Shown here: positions 8,306 through 18,240 of the stretch, in pieces
How positions within the stretch are numbered: the first letter of the stretch is position 1
Layout: each line of letters begins with the position of its first letter
Assembly: GCF_003234445.2 (NCBI RefSeq)
Contig: NZ_CP126269.1
Location: forward strand, 2,728,001 to 2,792,000
DNA length: 64,000 bases
Source: Curtobacterium sp. MCLR17_036
Lineage (GTDB): Bacteria > Actinomycetota > Actinomycetes > Actinomycetales > Microbacteriaceae
Direction of reading: 5' to 3'
Translations under genes and position numbers: made by a program
The notes under the pieces: generated by a model
Seen by the model: only the letters and a program-made list of their open reading frames with translations
Told to the model about the DNA's origin: nothing
Database searches by the model: none

Positions 8306-9205
8306 TCAGCGGTCGAACAGGCCGCCGAGGAAGTCGTTGCCGAGATCCGACGCCTGCTCACCGAACCCGCCGAGGAGCTGCTCGCCCTCGCCGGCGACCC
8401 CCTCGAACGCGCCACCGAGGTCCGCGGCACCGAGGTCGCCGAGGCCGGACGCGATGCCGTCGAAGTCGACGCCGAGGTCGGCGGCCTGGGCCAGCACCGG
8501 CCCCGCTGCGGCGCTCAGCACGGCACCGCCCGCGACGGCGGCGCCGAGGCCACCGAGCGCCATCGCCCCGGCGCCGACCGCCGCGCCGCCGACGAACGCA
8601 CCCCCGCGGCCGCCGCGGCCTCCCCCGGTCGCCCCGCCACCGAGGACACGACGGACCAGTCCCGGCCGGGCGACCTCGCCGCGGGTCATCGCCCGGGCCA
8701 TGCCACCGGCGGAGTCGTCACGCAGGTGCTCGTGCGGCGGGAGCTCGGAGTTCAGGCGGTCCCGGATCTGCTGCCGCTGCGCGGGGGTCAGCCGCGCGAA
8801 GGCGTCGTGGTGGACCTGTTCGAGCTGCTCCGGCGGGGCGGTGCGGAGCAGGTAGTCGTACTTGGCGATCGCGACGGCGTCCGGGTCGGCCGGCCCACGC
8901 TGCGGCTGTGCGACCGGCTGCTGCCCGTACCGCTGCTGCCCGTACCGCTGCTGCCCGTACTGCTGCTGCCCGTACTGCTGCTGCCCGTGCTGCTGCTGTC
9001 CGAGCGGGTCCGCCGGTCGCTGCGCCTGCCGGTCGCGCTCGTCGCCGGTCAGCCGGTCTGCGGCGCTCCGGACGACGTCGCGCCAGTCGGTGCCCCCACG
9101 CCCCGAGCCGGCCGCGGGTGCGCCGTGCCCGCCGTTCCCGCGCTTCTGCAGCTGCTTGTCGATGACCTTGCCGGCCATGCCGATGATGCGGTTGAGGTTC
9201 GCCAT
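8306..9205 (-). CDS. Low-complexity protein with YGQQ repeats and Gly-rich tail
   Basis: The 299-residue product is not assignable to a function. It has a basic amphipathic N-terminus (MANLNRIIGMAGKVIDKQLQ), a central Gln-rich tract of YGQQQ/YGQQR pentapeptides near residues 70-100, a compact helical segment (ADPDAVAIAKYDYLLRTAPP onward to LTPAQRQQIRDRLN) and a Gly/Ala-rich stretch that could span the membrane. The ATG at 9205 was chosen because the conserved-looking N-terminus begins there; a longer in-frame extension is only 13 codons. A repeat-driven assembly or surface role is speculation. Confidence 0.7.
   Translation of the reverse strand: MANLNRIIGMAGKVIDKQLQKRGNGGHGAPAAGSGRGGTDWRDVVRSAADRLTGDERDRQAQRPADPLGQQQHGQQQYGQQQYGQQRYGQQRYGQQPVAQPQRGPADPDAVAIAKYDYLLRTAPPEQLEQVHHDAFARLTPAQRQQIRDRLNSELPPHEHLRDDSAGGMARAMTRGEVARPGLVRRVLGGGATGGGRGGRGGAFVGGAAVGAGAMALGGLGAAVAGGAVLSAAAGPVLAQAADLGVDFDGIASGLGDLGAADLGGAFEGVAGEGEQLLGGFGEQASDLGNDFLGGLFDR
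8917..9000 (-). repeat. 15-bp in-frame tandem repeat (Tyr-Gly-Gln-Gln-Gln/Arg)
   Basis: About five copies of a 15-bp unit (CTGCTGCCCGTAC on the plus strand) encode the pentapeptide repeats of the low-complexity protein. Units are nearly identical, so copy number could change in frame. Confidence 0.8.
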
Positions 9206-9308
9206 GCACCGACCTTTGCGTTCGCACATGTGAACGCTCAGCAACGCCCCGGTGGATCAGCCCGGCAAGCCATCCGAAGCGCCTGTGAGCAGCAGCGGCC
9301 CGCCGGAC

Positions 9309-10562
9309 TCAGGCCAGGACACGCGCCAGGTAGGCGTTGCGGAAGCGTCCCGTCGGGTCGAGGTCGCGCGCGACCGCCGCGAAGTCCGACAGGCGGGGGT
9401 AGGCCGCGTGCAGCCGTTCCGGGTCCATCGCGGCGACCTTGCCCCAGTGCGGCCGCGGGTCGAAGGGCGCGAGCACGTCCTCGATCCGCTCGACCGCTGC
9501 CGCCACCGCGTCGGCGTCCCGGCGGAAGGTGAAGTGCAACCCGACCGACTGCCGGCCGGACGACGGTGCGAGCCAGGCGGTGTCGGGCGCGATGGTGCGG
9601 ACCTCCGCCGCGATGAGGATCGGCTCGAACACCGACCGCAGCGGCCGGAGCGCCTGCAGCGCCGCGACCGCCGAGCCCGCGGGCACCAGGTACTCCGCCT
9701 GGATCTCCGCCCCCGTCGACGGTGTGAACGAGGACCGGAAGTGCGGCAGGCGCTCGGACCACGGGCCGGGCACGCCGCCCTGTTCGGTGACGCCCGCCGG
9801 GTCGTTCTCGCCCGGGTGCACCGGGCCGTCGGCCGGGCGCGCACCGAGGGCGACGAGGTCGACCGTCGGCGCGGTCTCGCCCAGGCGGTGCTTCACCCAG
9901 ACCTGCCGGGCGCCGCGGTCGTCGAACGAGGTGAACAGCGACACCGAGTAGCCGTCGGCGACGACGGCGTCGAAGTGCTCGAGCACCGCGTCCCACGGCA
10001 GGTCGAGGGAGACGGTCGTGGCGATGTGGAACGTCGGTTCGATCGCGAGCTCGACCGCGGTGACGACACCGAGCGCGCCGAGCGCCACACGGTGCACGTC
10101 GAGGGCGTCGTCCGGGGTCGCGGCGTCCACCCGTGCGAGCGAGCCGTCGGCGCGGACGACGTCGAGGCCGACCACCGCCTGCGCGAGGGACGGGTTCCGG
10201 GTGCCGGAGCCGTGCGTTCCCGTGGCGACGGCCCCGGCCGTGGAGATGTGCGGCAGGGAGGCGAGGTTCCCGAGTGCCCAGCCACGGGCCTCCAGACCGG
10301 CAGCCACCTGGCTGTGCGTCGAACCGGCGGCCACACGCACGACCCGGCGGTCGGTGTCGATCTCGAACAGCGGCGGCAGGTCGCCGAGCGTGACCTGGAC
10401 GGCGTCGGTGTCGGCGATGGTGCTGAACGAGTGCCGCGACCCGAGCGCCGTCAGGCGCGGGGTCGTCGCGACGAGCTGCTGGAGCTCGTCGACCGTGCTC
10501 GGCCGGGCCAGCGCCGACGCCCGGTAGACGACGTTGCCGGCCCAGTTCGTGCGCGCCGCCAC
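9309..10562 (-). CDS. Alditol oxidase (FAD-dependent, AldO/xylitol oxidase type)
   Basis: The 417-residue flavoprotein oxidises polyols to aldoses with O2 if the family assignment holds. His44 in GSRHSFSTIADT aligns with the covalent FAD histidine, and GAVATGTHGSG is the FAD loop. The C-terminal half carries Glu320, Arg322, His343, Thr345 and Lys375 (in PRPHWGK), which coincide with the active-site numbering I recall for the Streptomyces alditol oxidase. GTG start at 10562, three bases after the araA stop, so it is the last gene of the ara operon. L-gulono- or arabinono-lactone oxidases are the alternatives. Confidence 0.85.
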   Translation of the reverse strand: MAARTNWAGNVVYRASALARPSTVDELQQLVATTPRLTALGSRHSFSTIADTDAVQVTLGDLPPLFEIDTDRRVVRVAAGSTHSQVAAGLEARGWALGNLASLPHISTAGAVATGTHGSGTRNPSLAQAVVGLDVVRADGSLARVDAATPDDALDVHRVALGALGVVTAVELAIEPTFHIATTVSLDLPWDAVLEHFDAVVADGYSVSLFTSFDDRGARQVWVKHRLGETAPTVDLVALGARPADGPVHPGENDPAGVTEQGGVPGPWSERLPHFRSSFTPSTGAEIQAEYLVPAGSAVAALQALRPLRSVFEPILIAAEVRTIAPDTAWLAPSSGRQSVGLHFTFRRDADAVAAAVERIEDVLAPFDPRPHWGKVAAMDPERLHAAYPRLSDFAAVARDLDPTGRFRNAYLARVLA

Positions 10563-10565
10563 GGT

Positions 10566-12107
10566 CTAGAACCCCCGGTCGAGCCGGTGCCACGTCTGCT
10601 GCAGGCGCAGCTCGTCGCGGAACCCGCGGGCGGTGGTGTGCTCGTCGATGACCAGGAACTCGGTGCCGACCATGGTCGCCAGGTCCTCGACGACCTGCAG
10701 GCCGACGGCGGTCGTCATGACGGTGTGGTGGGCGGCGCCGGCGGTGAGCCAGGCCTCGGCGGCGACCGGGAACGAGGGGCGGGGCTCCCAGACGGCGCGG
10801 CCGACGGGCAGGTTCGGCAGGGCCGCGGTCGGCGGCACCACGTCGACGACGTTCGCGGTGAGGCGGAAGCCGTCGCGGGTGTCGGACAGCGCGACGACGA
10901 CGGCCTCGCCCGCGTCGGCAGTGAAGACCAGGCGCACCGGGTCGTCCTTGCCGCCGATGCCGAGCGGGTGGATCTCGAGCGTCGGCTTCGTGGTGGTGAG
11001 CGTCGGCGACACCTCGAGCATGTGCGCACCGAGGATCTTCTCGGCGCCCGGGGTGAGGTCGTAGGTGTAGTCCTCCATCAGGGAGGCACCACCGGGCAGG
11101 CCGGCACCGGCGACGTTCATCGCGCGGACCAGCACCGCCGTCTTCCAGTCGCCCTCGGCGCCGAAGCCGTAGCCGTCGGCCATCAGGCGCTGCACGGCCA
11201 GGCCCGGCAGCTGCTTGAGCGTGCCGAGGTCCTCGAAGTTCGTGGTGAAGGCAGCCGAGCCGTTCTGCGCGAGCAGGGTGCGGAGGCCGATCTCGATCGC
11301 GGCGCCGTCGCGGAGCGCCTGGCGACGGGTGCCGCCGTCCTGCAGCTCGGGTACCAGATCGTAGGACTCGTCGTACGACGCCACGAGTGCATCGACCGCC
11401 GCAGTGTCCGCCGCTGCGGCGTCCACCGCCGCTGCCAGCTCGTTCACCGCCCAGGTGTTGACCTGCACGCCGAGCTCGATCTCGGCCTCGGTCTTGTCGC
11501 CCTCGGTGACGGCGACGTAGCGCATGTTGTCGCCGAAGCGGGTGAGCTTGAGCGCACGGACCGCGGCCGCACCGGCTGCGGCGCGTGTCCAGTTCTCCAC
11601 CCGCGAGACGACCCGCGGGTCGGAGACGTGCCCGACGGCCGTGGCGTGCCGGACGCCGAGGCGGGCGAGGGCGTAGCCGAACTCGCGGTCGCCGTGCGCG
11701 GCCTGGTTGAGGTTCATGAAGTCGAAGTCGATGTCCGCCCACGGCAGCGTGACGTTCGCCTGCGTGTGCAGGTGCAGCAGCGGCTTCGTGAGGGCCTGCA
11801 GCCCGCCGATCCACATCTTCGCCGGGCTGAACGTGTGCATCCAGGTCGTGACGCCGATGACCTTGTCGTCGGCGCTCGCCTCGATGAGCGCCCGGCGGAT
11901 GCCGTCGGCGTCCTTCAGGACGGGCTTCCAGACGAGCTTGACCGGCAGGTGCCCGGCGAGCTCCGCGTGGACCGCCTTGCTCTGCTCCTCGACCTGGCGC
12001 AGGGTCTCCTCGCCGTACAGCCCCTGGGAGCCGGTGAGGAACCAGACCTCGTAGCCCGCCAACGTCTCGGCGGGGTCGACGACGTGCGTCGGGGTGTCCT
12101 GCGTCAT
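10566..12107 (-). CDS. araA: L-arabinose isomerase
   Basis: The 513-residue protein converts L-arabinose to L-ribulose in the cytosol. The start [12 protein letters not shown], the segment [22 protein letters not shown] and the catalytic region [20 protein letters not shown] (metal-binding glutamates) are diagnostic. Length matches the family (about 500). It overlaps araD by 4 bp and is followed after 3 bp by the alditol oxidase gene, giving the order araB-araD-araA-oxidase under the twin-operator promoter upstream of araB. Confidence 0.97.
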   Translation of the reverse strand: MTQDTPTHVVDPAETLAGYEVWFLTGSQGLYGEETLRQVEEQSKAVHAELAGHLPVKLVWKPVLKDADGIRRALIEASADDKVIGVTTWMHTFSPAKMWIGGLQALTKPLLHLHTQANVTLPWADIDFDFMNLNQAAHGDREFGYALARLGVRHATAVGHVSDPRVVSRVENWTRAAAGAAAVRALKLTRFGDNMRYVAVTEGDKTEAEIELGVQVNTWAVNELAAAVDAAAADTAAVDALVASYDESYDLVPELQDGGTRRQALRDGAAIEIGLRTLLAQNGSAAFTTNFEDLGTLKQLPGLAVQRLMADGYGFGAEGDWKTAVLVRAMNVAGAGLPGGASLMEDYTYDLTPGAEKILGAHMLEVSPTLTTTKPTLEIHPLGIGGKDDPVRLVFTADAGEAVVVALSDTRDGFRLTANVVDVVPPTAALPNLPVGRAVWEPRPSFPVAAEAWLTAGAAHHTVMTTAVGLQVVEDLATMVGTEFLVIDEHTTARGFRDELRLQQTWHRLDRGF

Positions 12108-12820
12108 CGCAGCGCTCCTTCGGGGTTCTGTCCGTAGACGTTCTGGTAGCGATCGAAGAGTCGATCGATGTTCTCCTGGTCGATGGGCACGACCTCGCCG
12201 CCCTGCTTGGCGATGTGGACCGTCCGCGCGACGTCCTCGCACATCACGGCGGCCTTCACGGCGTCCTTCGCGTCGCGACCGATCGTAAAAACGCCGTGGT
12301 TCTGCATGAGCACCGCGCGGCTGCGGTGCCCGCTCAGCGTGTCGACGATGCCGCGGCCGATCGAGTCGTCGCCGATGATCGCGAACGGGCCGACCGGGAT
12401 CGGGCCGCCGAACTCGTCCGCCATCGCGGTGATGACGCACGGGATCTCCTCGGCGCGGGCGGCCCAGGCCGTCGCGTACGTCGAGTGGGTGTGCACGACA
12501 CCGCCGACCTCGGGCATGTTCCGGTACACGTGGGCGTGCGCGGCGGTGTCGCTGGACGGTCCGTGCTCGTTGCCCCAGCCCTCGGCCGGCACCCCGTCGA
12601 GGGTGCAGACGACCTGGTTCTCCGGCGTGAGGTCGTCGCTCGACACCCCGCTCGGCTTGATGACGAACAGGTCGGTGCCGGGCACGCGTTCGGACACGTT
12701 GCCGCCGGTCCAGATCACCAGGCCGTAGCGCACGAGCTCGCCGTGCAGGCGGGCGACGCGTTCGCGGGCCTCGGCGACGGCCCGTCGGGTGGTCGCATCG
12801 GTCGTGTCGGTGTCGGTCAT
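12104..12820 (-). CDS. araD: L-ribulose-5-phosphate 4-epimerase
   Basis: This 238-residue class II aldolase-fold enzyme makes D-xylulose 5-phosphate, feeding the pentose phosphate pathway. [11 protein letters not shown] and KPSGV bind the substrate phosphate. HAHVYRN and [11 protein letters not shown] supply the zinc histidines, with a third in [10 protein letters not shown]. It overlaps both neighbours by 4 bp. Confidence 0.96.
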   Translation of the reverse strand: MTDTDTTDATTRRAVAEARERVARLHGELVRYGLVIWTGGNVSERVPGTDLFVIKPSGVSSDDLTPENQVVCTLDGVPAEGWGNEHGPSSDTAAHAHVYRNMPEVGGVVHTHSTYATAWAARAEEIPCVITAMADEFGGPIPVGPFAIIGDDSIGRGIVDTLSGHRSRAVLMQNHGVFTIGRDAKDAVKAAVMCEDVARTVHIAKQGGEVVPIDQENIDRLFDRYQNVYGQNPEGALR

Positions 12821-14523
12821 CGGGTCACTTCCTGCTCTGCCGGGAGGCGCGGGTCGGCGCCGTCGGTCTGCTCGGCCGGGCGCGTGGTCGCGCTGGTGCG
12901 GGTCGCCGCCGCTGCGACGTCCTGCACGGGCAGCGCGGCCCGGTAGCGGCCCAGGTAGGTCTGGAAGCCGTTGACGTCGGTGGGGTCCGGCTCGGCGACG
13001 TGCACGGCGTCACCGCCGAAGACGGTGTCCGACAGGTAGTCGGCGAGCTGCTGGTCGGTGTGCTCGAGGTAGGCGGCGAGGACGGCGATGCCCCACGCGC
13101 CGCCCTCGCCGGCGGTCTCCTCGAGGGCGACCGGCACGCGGAGTGCCGCGGCGAGCAACCGCTGCGGGGTGCCCGGCGTGCGGAACAGCCCGCCGTGCGC
13201 GGTCATCCGGTCGACCCGGACGTGCTCGCCGTGCAGCACTTCCATCCCGATCGCCAGCGTCGCGAAGGCGCCGTGCACCTCGGAGCGCACGAGGTTGCCG
13301 AGGGTGAACCGGGCGCCGGGGGTGCGCAGCAGCAGGGGGCGGCCGTCCTCGACGTGCGTGACGGGTTCGCCGGCCAGGTAGTTGAACGACAGCAGGCCAC
13401 CGGCGTCCGGGTCGGCGTGCTCCGCCTCGGCCAGCAGGGTGGCGTAGACGGTGTCGAGGTCCGGCGCCGTGGTGCCGGACCGCTCGCCCGCGGCCTCGGC
13501 GAAGCGACCGAAGACCCGCGCCCATGCCGCGATCTCGCTCGCACCGTTGTTGCAGTGCACCATCGCGACGGCGTCGCCCGACGGCGTCGTGACGACGTCG
13601 AGCTCCTCGTGCGGCGTGCTGAGCGGCTGTTCGAGCACGACCATCGCGAAGATGCTCGTGCCGACGCTGACGTTGCCGGTCCGGGGCGCGACGGCGTTCG
13701 TGGCGACCATGCCGGTACCGGCGTCGCCCTCCGGCGGGCAGAGCGGCACGCCGGCCCGGAGCGTCCCGGTCGGGTCGAGCCAGGCGGCACCCTCGGGCGT
13801 GAGCGCGCCCGCGTCCTCGCCGGCGACGAGGACCTCGGGCAGCAGCGCGCGCAGGTCGGGCACCCGGTCGCCGAGCAGCTCCTGCGTCGTGGCGAGCATC
13901 GCGGCGTCCCAGTCGCGGGCTCCGGGCTCCCCCGGGCCGCTGTCGACGGGGCCGCCCTCGATCGGGAACACGCCGGACGCGTCGCCGACCCCGAGCACGT
14001 TCCGCCCGGTCAGACGGCGGTGCACGTAGCCGGCGAGCGTCGTGACGCCGGCGATCGACGGCACGTGCGGCTCGTCGTCGAGGACCGCCTGGTACAGGTG
14101 CGCGATCGACCACCGGAGCGGGACGTTGAAGGACAGCGCCTCGCTCAGCCGCTCGGCGGCCGGGCCGGTCGAGGTGTTGCGCCAGGTGCGGAACGGCACG
14201 AGCAGCTCGCCGTCGCCGTCGAACGCCAGGTAGCCGTGCATCATCGCGCTCACCCCGACGGCACGGAAGGTGGTCGGGCGGACGCCGTACTGCGCCTCGA
14301 CGTCCGCGACGAGGGCGGCGTACGCGGCGCGGAGGCCGGTCTCGACGGCCTCCAGCGAGTACGTCCAGCGGCCGTCGACGAACGCGTTCTCCCACTCGTG
14401 GGACCCGGCGGCGATCGGCACGAGGTCCTCGTCGACGAGGCACGCCTTGATGCGGGTGGAGCCGAGCTCGATTCCCAACGTCGTCCGGCCGTGCTCGACC
14501 TGGTGTCGACGGTCGTCGCCCAT
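12817..14523 (-). CDS. araB: Ribulokinase (FGGY family)
   Basis: The 568-residue FGGY kinase begins [18 protein letters not shown], the phosphate-binding loop of the first ASKHA domain, and contains [24 protein letters not shown] in the second. It should phosphorylate L-ribulose, given its place at the head of the operon. The sequence is closer to the xylulokinase-like ribulokinases of actinobacteria than to E. coli AraB, so the substrate is assigned partly from context. The ATG at 14523 follows GGAGGAACGC. Two LacI operators sit 30-63 bp upstream. Confidence 0.9.
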   Translation of the reverse strand: MGDDRRHQVEHGRTTLGIELGSTRIKACLVDEDLVPIAAGSHEWENAFVDGRWTYSLEAVETGLRAAYAALVADVEAQYGVRPTTFRAVGVSAMMHGYLAFDGDGELLVPFRTWRNTSTGPAAERLSEALSFNVPLRWSIAHLYQAVLDDEPHVPSIAGVTTLAGYVHRRLTGRNVLGVGDASGVFPIEGGPVDSGPGEPGARDWDAAMLATTQELLGDRVPDLRALLPEVLVAGEDAGALTPEGAAWLDPTGTLRAGVPLCPPEGDAGTGMVATNAVAPRTGNVSVGTSIFAMVVLEQPLSTPHEELDVVTTPSGDAVAMVHCNNGASEIAAWARVFGRFAEAAGERSGTTAPDLDTVYATLLAEAEHADPDAGGLLSFNYLAGEPVTHVEDGRPLLLRTPGARFTLGNLVRSEVHGAFATLAIGMEVLHGEHVRVDRMTAHGGLFRTPGTPQRLLAAALRVPVALEETAGEGGAWGIAVLAAYLEHTDQQLADYLSDTVFGGDAVHVAEPDPTDVNGFQTYLGRYRAALPVQDVAAAATRTSATTRPAEQTDGADPRLPAEQEVTR

Positions 14524-14552
14524 GCGTTCCTCCCAGAACCTCGTCGTTCTCC

Positions 14553-14594
14553 GTGAGCGCTCACATCCTGGCACGTGAGCGCTCACCCGTGCAA
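14553..14594 (-). promoter_or_regulatory. araB promoter with two LacI-type operators
   Basis: Two perfect copies of GTGAGCGCTCAC lie at 14553-14564 and 14575-14586, centres 22 bp apart (two helical turns). Read on the minus strand, TTGCAC (14589-14594) and CAGGAT (14565-14570) form a -35/-10 pair with an 18-bp spacer. One operator fills the spacer and the other covers the transcription start. This is a textbook repression layout. Confidence 0.8.
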
Positions 14595-15080
14595 CGCCCG
14601 GCGCGCCGCGAAGCCGCCAGTTGTACTCGTCCGCCCGCCTCCCCAGCGGTCGGAACGCCCCGCTCAGTTCCGCCGACCGGTCACGGATCGTCGTCCGGCG
14701 CATCCGCAGCCGACCGTTCCCGACCACTCGACGCCTCATCCACGGCAGGTCGTGACCGCTCGACGGATGAGCGTGACGACGTCGTGCGACCGCCGGGCGC
14801 CCGCACCCGCGCAGGTCCGACCACTCGACAGCCCACACCGCGCGAGTCGGGACCACCCGACAGCCCACGGCCGGGCGAGTCCCGATCCGCCGTACCACGA
14901 CAGGCTCGACGACCGCGCACGTGCCGGTCACGACAAACCGCTGGCTCGCCGTCGAGCGGTCACGACGGGTCGACTCAGTACGCGCCGAGCGACGAGTCGT
15001 GACCGCTCGGCAGCGGGTGACGGGGTGTCGTGACCGGTAGGGAGGGACCGCCGACACCGACACCGGCACCGGGCCGCGCG
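14587..15080. repeat. Gene-free gap with small direct and inverted repeats
   Basis: No gene is supported in these 494 bp. GTCGTGACCGCTCG occurs at 14749-14762 and 14996-15009 and inverted at 14953-14966; the last two form a perfect 14-bp stem that could end the lacI transcript. A 32-bp direct repeat (GACCACTCGACAGCCCAC...) starts at 14819 and again at 14851. Confidence 0.65.
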
Positions 15081-16079
15081 CTACGCGACGACGGTGCTCT
15101 CGCGGATGACGAGGGACGGGGTCACGGACGCCGGCGAGGCCGTCCCGCCGTCGATCAGGGCGAGCAGGGCCTGGCCGGCGACGCGACCGAGCTCCTCGAG
15201 CCGCAGGTCCACGGTGGTCAGCGGTGGGCGCGACGCCAGGGCCATCACGTCCCAGTCGTCGAAGCCGGTGACCGCGACGTCGCCCGGCACGGACCGCCCG
15301 AGCTCCCGGAGCCGATCGCACACGCCCCGCGCGATCTGGTCGCTGCCGCACACGATCGCGTCGACGTCGGGCGACTGCCGTGCGAGCACGTCCACGGCCT
15401 GTCGCCCCCACCGCTCCGACCACTCGCCGAACAGCGGCTCGGTGACCAGGTGCGACCCGAGCGCCACCGACGCACCCTCGACCCGGCGGACCGCGGACCG
15501 CGCGCGCAGCGGCCCGGTGACGACGGCGACCCGCGAGCGCCCGAGCGACAGCACGTGCGACGCCACCGCCGACGAGCCGGCCGCGTCGTCGAGCGTGACC
15601 GACACGTCGGCGGCGTCGGTCGACGGCGTGAACGCGTAGACGACGGGGATCGGCACGTCGATGGGCGGTCGGGCGTCGGCGGAGCGGCCGGTCACGATGA
15701 TGCCGTCGACACCGCGGGCCGCCAGGGAGCGCAGGTAGTGGGCCTCGCGCACGTGGTCGTCGCGGGTGTCGCAGAGCAGCACGGCCATCTGCCCGGCGGA
15801 CAGGGCGTCCTCGGCACCGAGCAGCACCGGGATCGAGAACCGGCCGAACGAGTCCGTGGTGATCATGCCGACCGTGTAGGTCCGGCCGGAGGACAGCGCA
15901 CGGGCCCGGGCGTCCCCGAGGAAGCCGAGCGCGTCTGCCGCGTCCCGCACCCGCTGCCGGGTGGACTCCCGCAGCTGCCCGGTGCCGTTCAGGGCCTTGG
16001 ACGCGGTGCCGATCGAGACCCCGGCGAGCGCCGCGACGTCGGTGATCCGGACGGGCCGCACGGGGCGCTCCACGGTCAC
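15081..16079 (-). CDS. LacI-family regulator, likely controlling the GH127 gene
   Basis: This is a 332-residue LacI-family repressor: helix-turn-helix at residues about 11-30 (ITDVAALAGVSIGTASKALNG), then the periplasmic-binding-like ligand domain (YTVGMITTDSF to VAVTGFDDWDVM). The recognition helix reads SIGTASKA, unlike the other two LacI proteins here. The GTG at 16079 has AAAGGGG before it. It diverges from the GH127 gene, and a GAAAGCGTTTTC operator lies between them, so a local beta-arabinoside response is inferred. Confidence 0.9.
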   Translation of the reverse strand: MTVERPVRPVRITDVAALAGVSIGTASKALNGTGQLRESTRQRVRDAADALGFLGDARARALSSGRTYTVGMITTDSFGRFSIPVLLGAEDALSAGQMAVLLCDTRDDHVREAHYLRSLAARGVDGIIVTGRSADARPPIDVPIPVVYAFTPSTDAADVSVTLDDAAGSSAVASHVLSLGRSRVAVVTGPLRARSAVRRVEGASVALGSHLVTEPLFGEWSERWGRQAVDVLARQSPDVDAIVCGSDQIARGVCDRLRELGRSVPGDVAVTGFDDWDVMALASRPPLTTVDLRLEELGRVAGQALLALIDGGTASPASVTPSLVIRESTVVA

Positions 16080-16143
16080 GGCAAACCCCTTTCCGGCGGT
16101 CGGGTGGTGACCACGATCATACGGAACCCCCAGGCACGGGCCC

Positions 16144-16193
16144 TTGCGCGCCTCCTGCTGCGTGTCGTACCGTCGGCAGCAGAAAGCGTTTTC
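16144..16193 (+). promoter_or_regulatory. GH127 promoter and LacI-type operator
   Basis: TTGCGC (16144-16149), an 18-bp spacer and TACCGT (16168-16173) form a plausible promoter. The near-perfect palindrome GAAAGCGTTTTC (16182-16193), with the LacI-family central CG, would cover the start of transcription. Confidence 0.6.
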
Positions 16194-16252
16194 CGGCGCT
16201 GCGCCGGCACCGTCCGGCTCCGGCGCCGCTCGTCACATCGCAAGGAGGCGAC

Positions 16253-18235
16253 ATGACCACCACGCTCGCGACCGACCGCCGTGCGCGCACCGCGACCCCG
16301 GTCCTGCCGACCGCCGACGCACGGGTCGTGCTCCGCCCGCTGCCCGCCGGCGACGCCCGGATCACCGGCGGCTTCTGGGCGCTCCGCCAGGAGCGCAACG
16401 GCCGCGACGCGGTGCGGAGCGGTCACCGACAGCTCGAGGCGGCCGGCAACTTCCGCAACCTGCGCATCGCCGCGGGGCTCGAGCAGGGCGAGGCCGTCGG
16501 CCCGGTGTTCATGGACTCCGACGTGACGAAGTGGCTCGAGGCCGTCGCGTGGGAGTACGGCCGCGCTCCCGCCGACGACCTGCTCGAACTGCAGCGCGAG
16601 GTCACCTCGCTGTACGCGCAGGCGCAGGCCGAGGACGGCTACGTCGACTCCGTGCAGCAGGTGCGGAGCGGCGGCGAGCGGTACACCGACCTCAAGTGGA
16701 GCCACGAGCTGTACTGCGCCGGTCACCTGTACCAGGCGGCCGTGGCCCAGCACCGCGCGACGGGCGACACCGCGTTGCTCGAGGTCGCGATCAAGAACGC
16801 CGACCACCTGGTGCGCACGTTCGGCGACGGCGCCGCACCGGACGGCACGCCGAAGACCCGCGACGTCGACGGGCACCCCGTCGTCGAGATGGGCCTGGTC
16901 GAGCTGTACCGCGAGACCGGCACCCGCGACTACCTCGACCTGGCGCACTGGTTCGTCGACGCCCGCGGGCACGGCATCATCGAGCGCGCCGGCGGCGAGC
17001 CGACGTACTTCTCGGACCGGGTGCCGGTGCGGCAGGCCACGACCGTCGAGGGCCACGCGGTCCGTGCCGTGTACCTGGCGGCGGGCGCGGTCGACGTCGC
17101 GGTGGAGACCGGTGACACCGAGCTCCTCGCCGCGAGCGAGCGCCAGTTCGCCGACATGACCGCGACGAAGGCGTTCATCACCGGCGGCCTCGGGGCGCGC
17201 TGGGACTGGGAGGCGTTCGGCGACCCGTACGAGCTGCCGACGGACCGCGGCTACGCGGAGACCTGCGCCGCGATCGGCGGGGTCCAGTGGGCCTGGCGGC
17301 TGCTGCTCGCCACCGGCAAGCCCGTGTACGCCGACGCGATCGAGCGCCTGCTGTACAACGCGTTCCTCGCCGGGGTGAGCCTGGCCGGCACCGAGTACTT
17401 CTACGTCAACCCGCTGCAGCAGCGGGACCACGCGCACCGGGACGAGAACCGCTCCCCCGCGCACGGGCGCCGCGGCTGGTTCGACTGCGCCTGCTGCCCG
17501 CCGAACATCATGCGCACCTTCGCGAGCCTCGACGGCTCGCTGGCGACCGTGACCGACGGTGGCCTGCAGGTCCACCAGTACGCCACCGCCGACCTCGGTC
17601 CGGTGCGCGTCGAGACCGGCTACCCGCACGACGGCCGCGTCCGCGTGACGGTCACCGAGGACGGCCCGCTCGCCCTGGGCCTGCGGATCCCCGCCTGGTC
17701 CGACACCACGACCGTGACGGGTCCGGACGGCCGGGACCACCCCGCCGCGGGCACGCTGCACGTGGTCGAGCGCACGTGGACAGCGGGCGACACCGTCGAG
17801 CTCGTCTTCGACACGACCCCGCACCGCTGGGTCGCCGACGCCCGCATCGACGCCGCCCGTGGGCAGGTCGCGATCGAGCGCGGCCCGCTCGTCTACGCCG
17901 TCGAGCAGGCGGACCAGCAGGGCTTCACCGTCGACGACCTGACGGTCGACGCGGACGCGCCGATCACCGAGGAGCACCGCGACGACCTGCTCGACGGCGT
18001 CGTCACGCTGCGCGTGCCGGGGTCCGCCCCGGCCGCACACGAGCAGTCCGCGTGGCCGTACCGACGGCTGGACCGACCAGGAGGCGCGGCGCACCCCACC
18101 GACACGACCGGCGTCGACGACGTGGCCGGCTCGGATGCCGGTGCGACGGCGGTGACGGCGGTCGCCGTGCCGTACTACGCCTGGGCCAACCGCGGCGCGC
18201 TGCCGATGCGGGTCTGGCTGCCGCTCGCGCGGTAG
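16253..18235 (+). CDS. GH127 beta-L-arabinofuranosidase
   Basis: The 660-residue enzyme matches GH127. The Glu-Cys3 zinc site of the family is present: Glu336 and Cys338 in GYAETCAAIG, and Cys414-Cys415 in FDCACCPPNIMR, with the second cysteine acting as the nucleophile in characterised members. There is no signal peptide, so it acts inside the cell on imported beta-linked arabino-oligosaccharides. An AAGGAGGCG ribosome site precedes the ATG. It converges on the LacI gene at 18241 with 5 bp between. Confidence 0.93.
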   Translation: MTTTLATDRRARTATPVLPTADARVVLRPLPAGDARITGGFWALRQERNGRDAVRSGHRQLEAAGNFRNLRIAAGLEQGEAVGPVFMDSDVTKWLEAVAWEYGRAPADDLLELQREVTSLYAQAQAEDGYVDSVQQVRSGGERYTDLKWSHELYCAGHLYQAAVAQHRATGDTALLEVAIKNADHLVRTFGDGAAPDGTPKTRDVDGHPVVEMGLVELYRETGTRDYLDLAHWFVDARGHGIIERAGGEPTYFSDRVPVRQATTVEGHAVRAVYLAAGAVDVAVETGDTELLAASERQFADMTATKAFITGGLGARWDWEAFGDPYELPTDRGYAETCAAIGGVQWAWRLLLATGKPVYADAIERLLYNAFLAGVSLAGTEYFYVNPLQQRDHAHRDENRSPAHGRRGWFDCACCPPNIMRTFASLDGSLATVTDGGLQVHQYATADLGPVRVETGYPHDGRVRVTVTEDGPLALGLRIPAWSDTTTVTGPDGRDHPAAGTLHVVERTWTAGDTVELVFDTTPHRWVADARIDAARGQVAIERGPLVYAVEQADQQGFTVDDLTVDADAPITEEHRDDLLDGVVTLRVPGSAPAAHEQSAWPYRRLDRPGGAAHPTDTTGVDDVAGSDAGATAVTAVAVPYYAWANRGALPMRVWLPLAR

Positions 18236-18240
18236 TCCGG

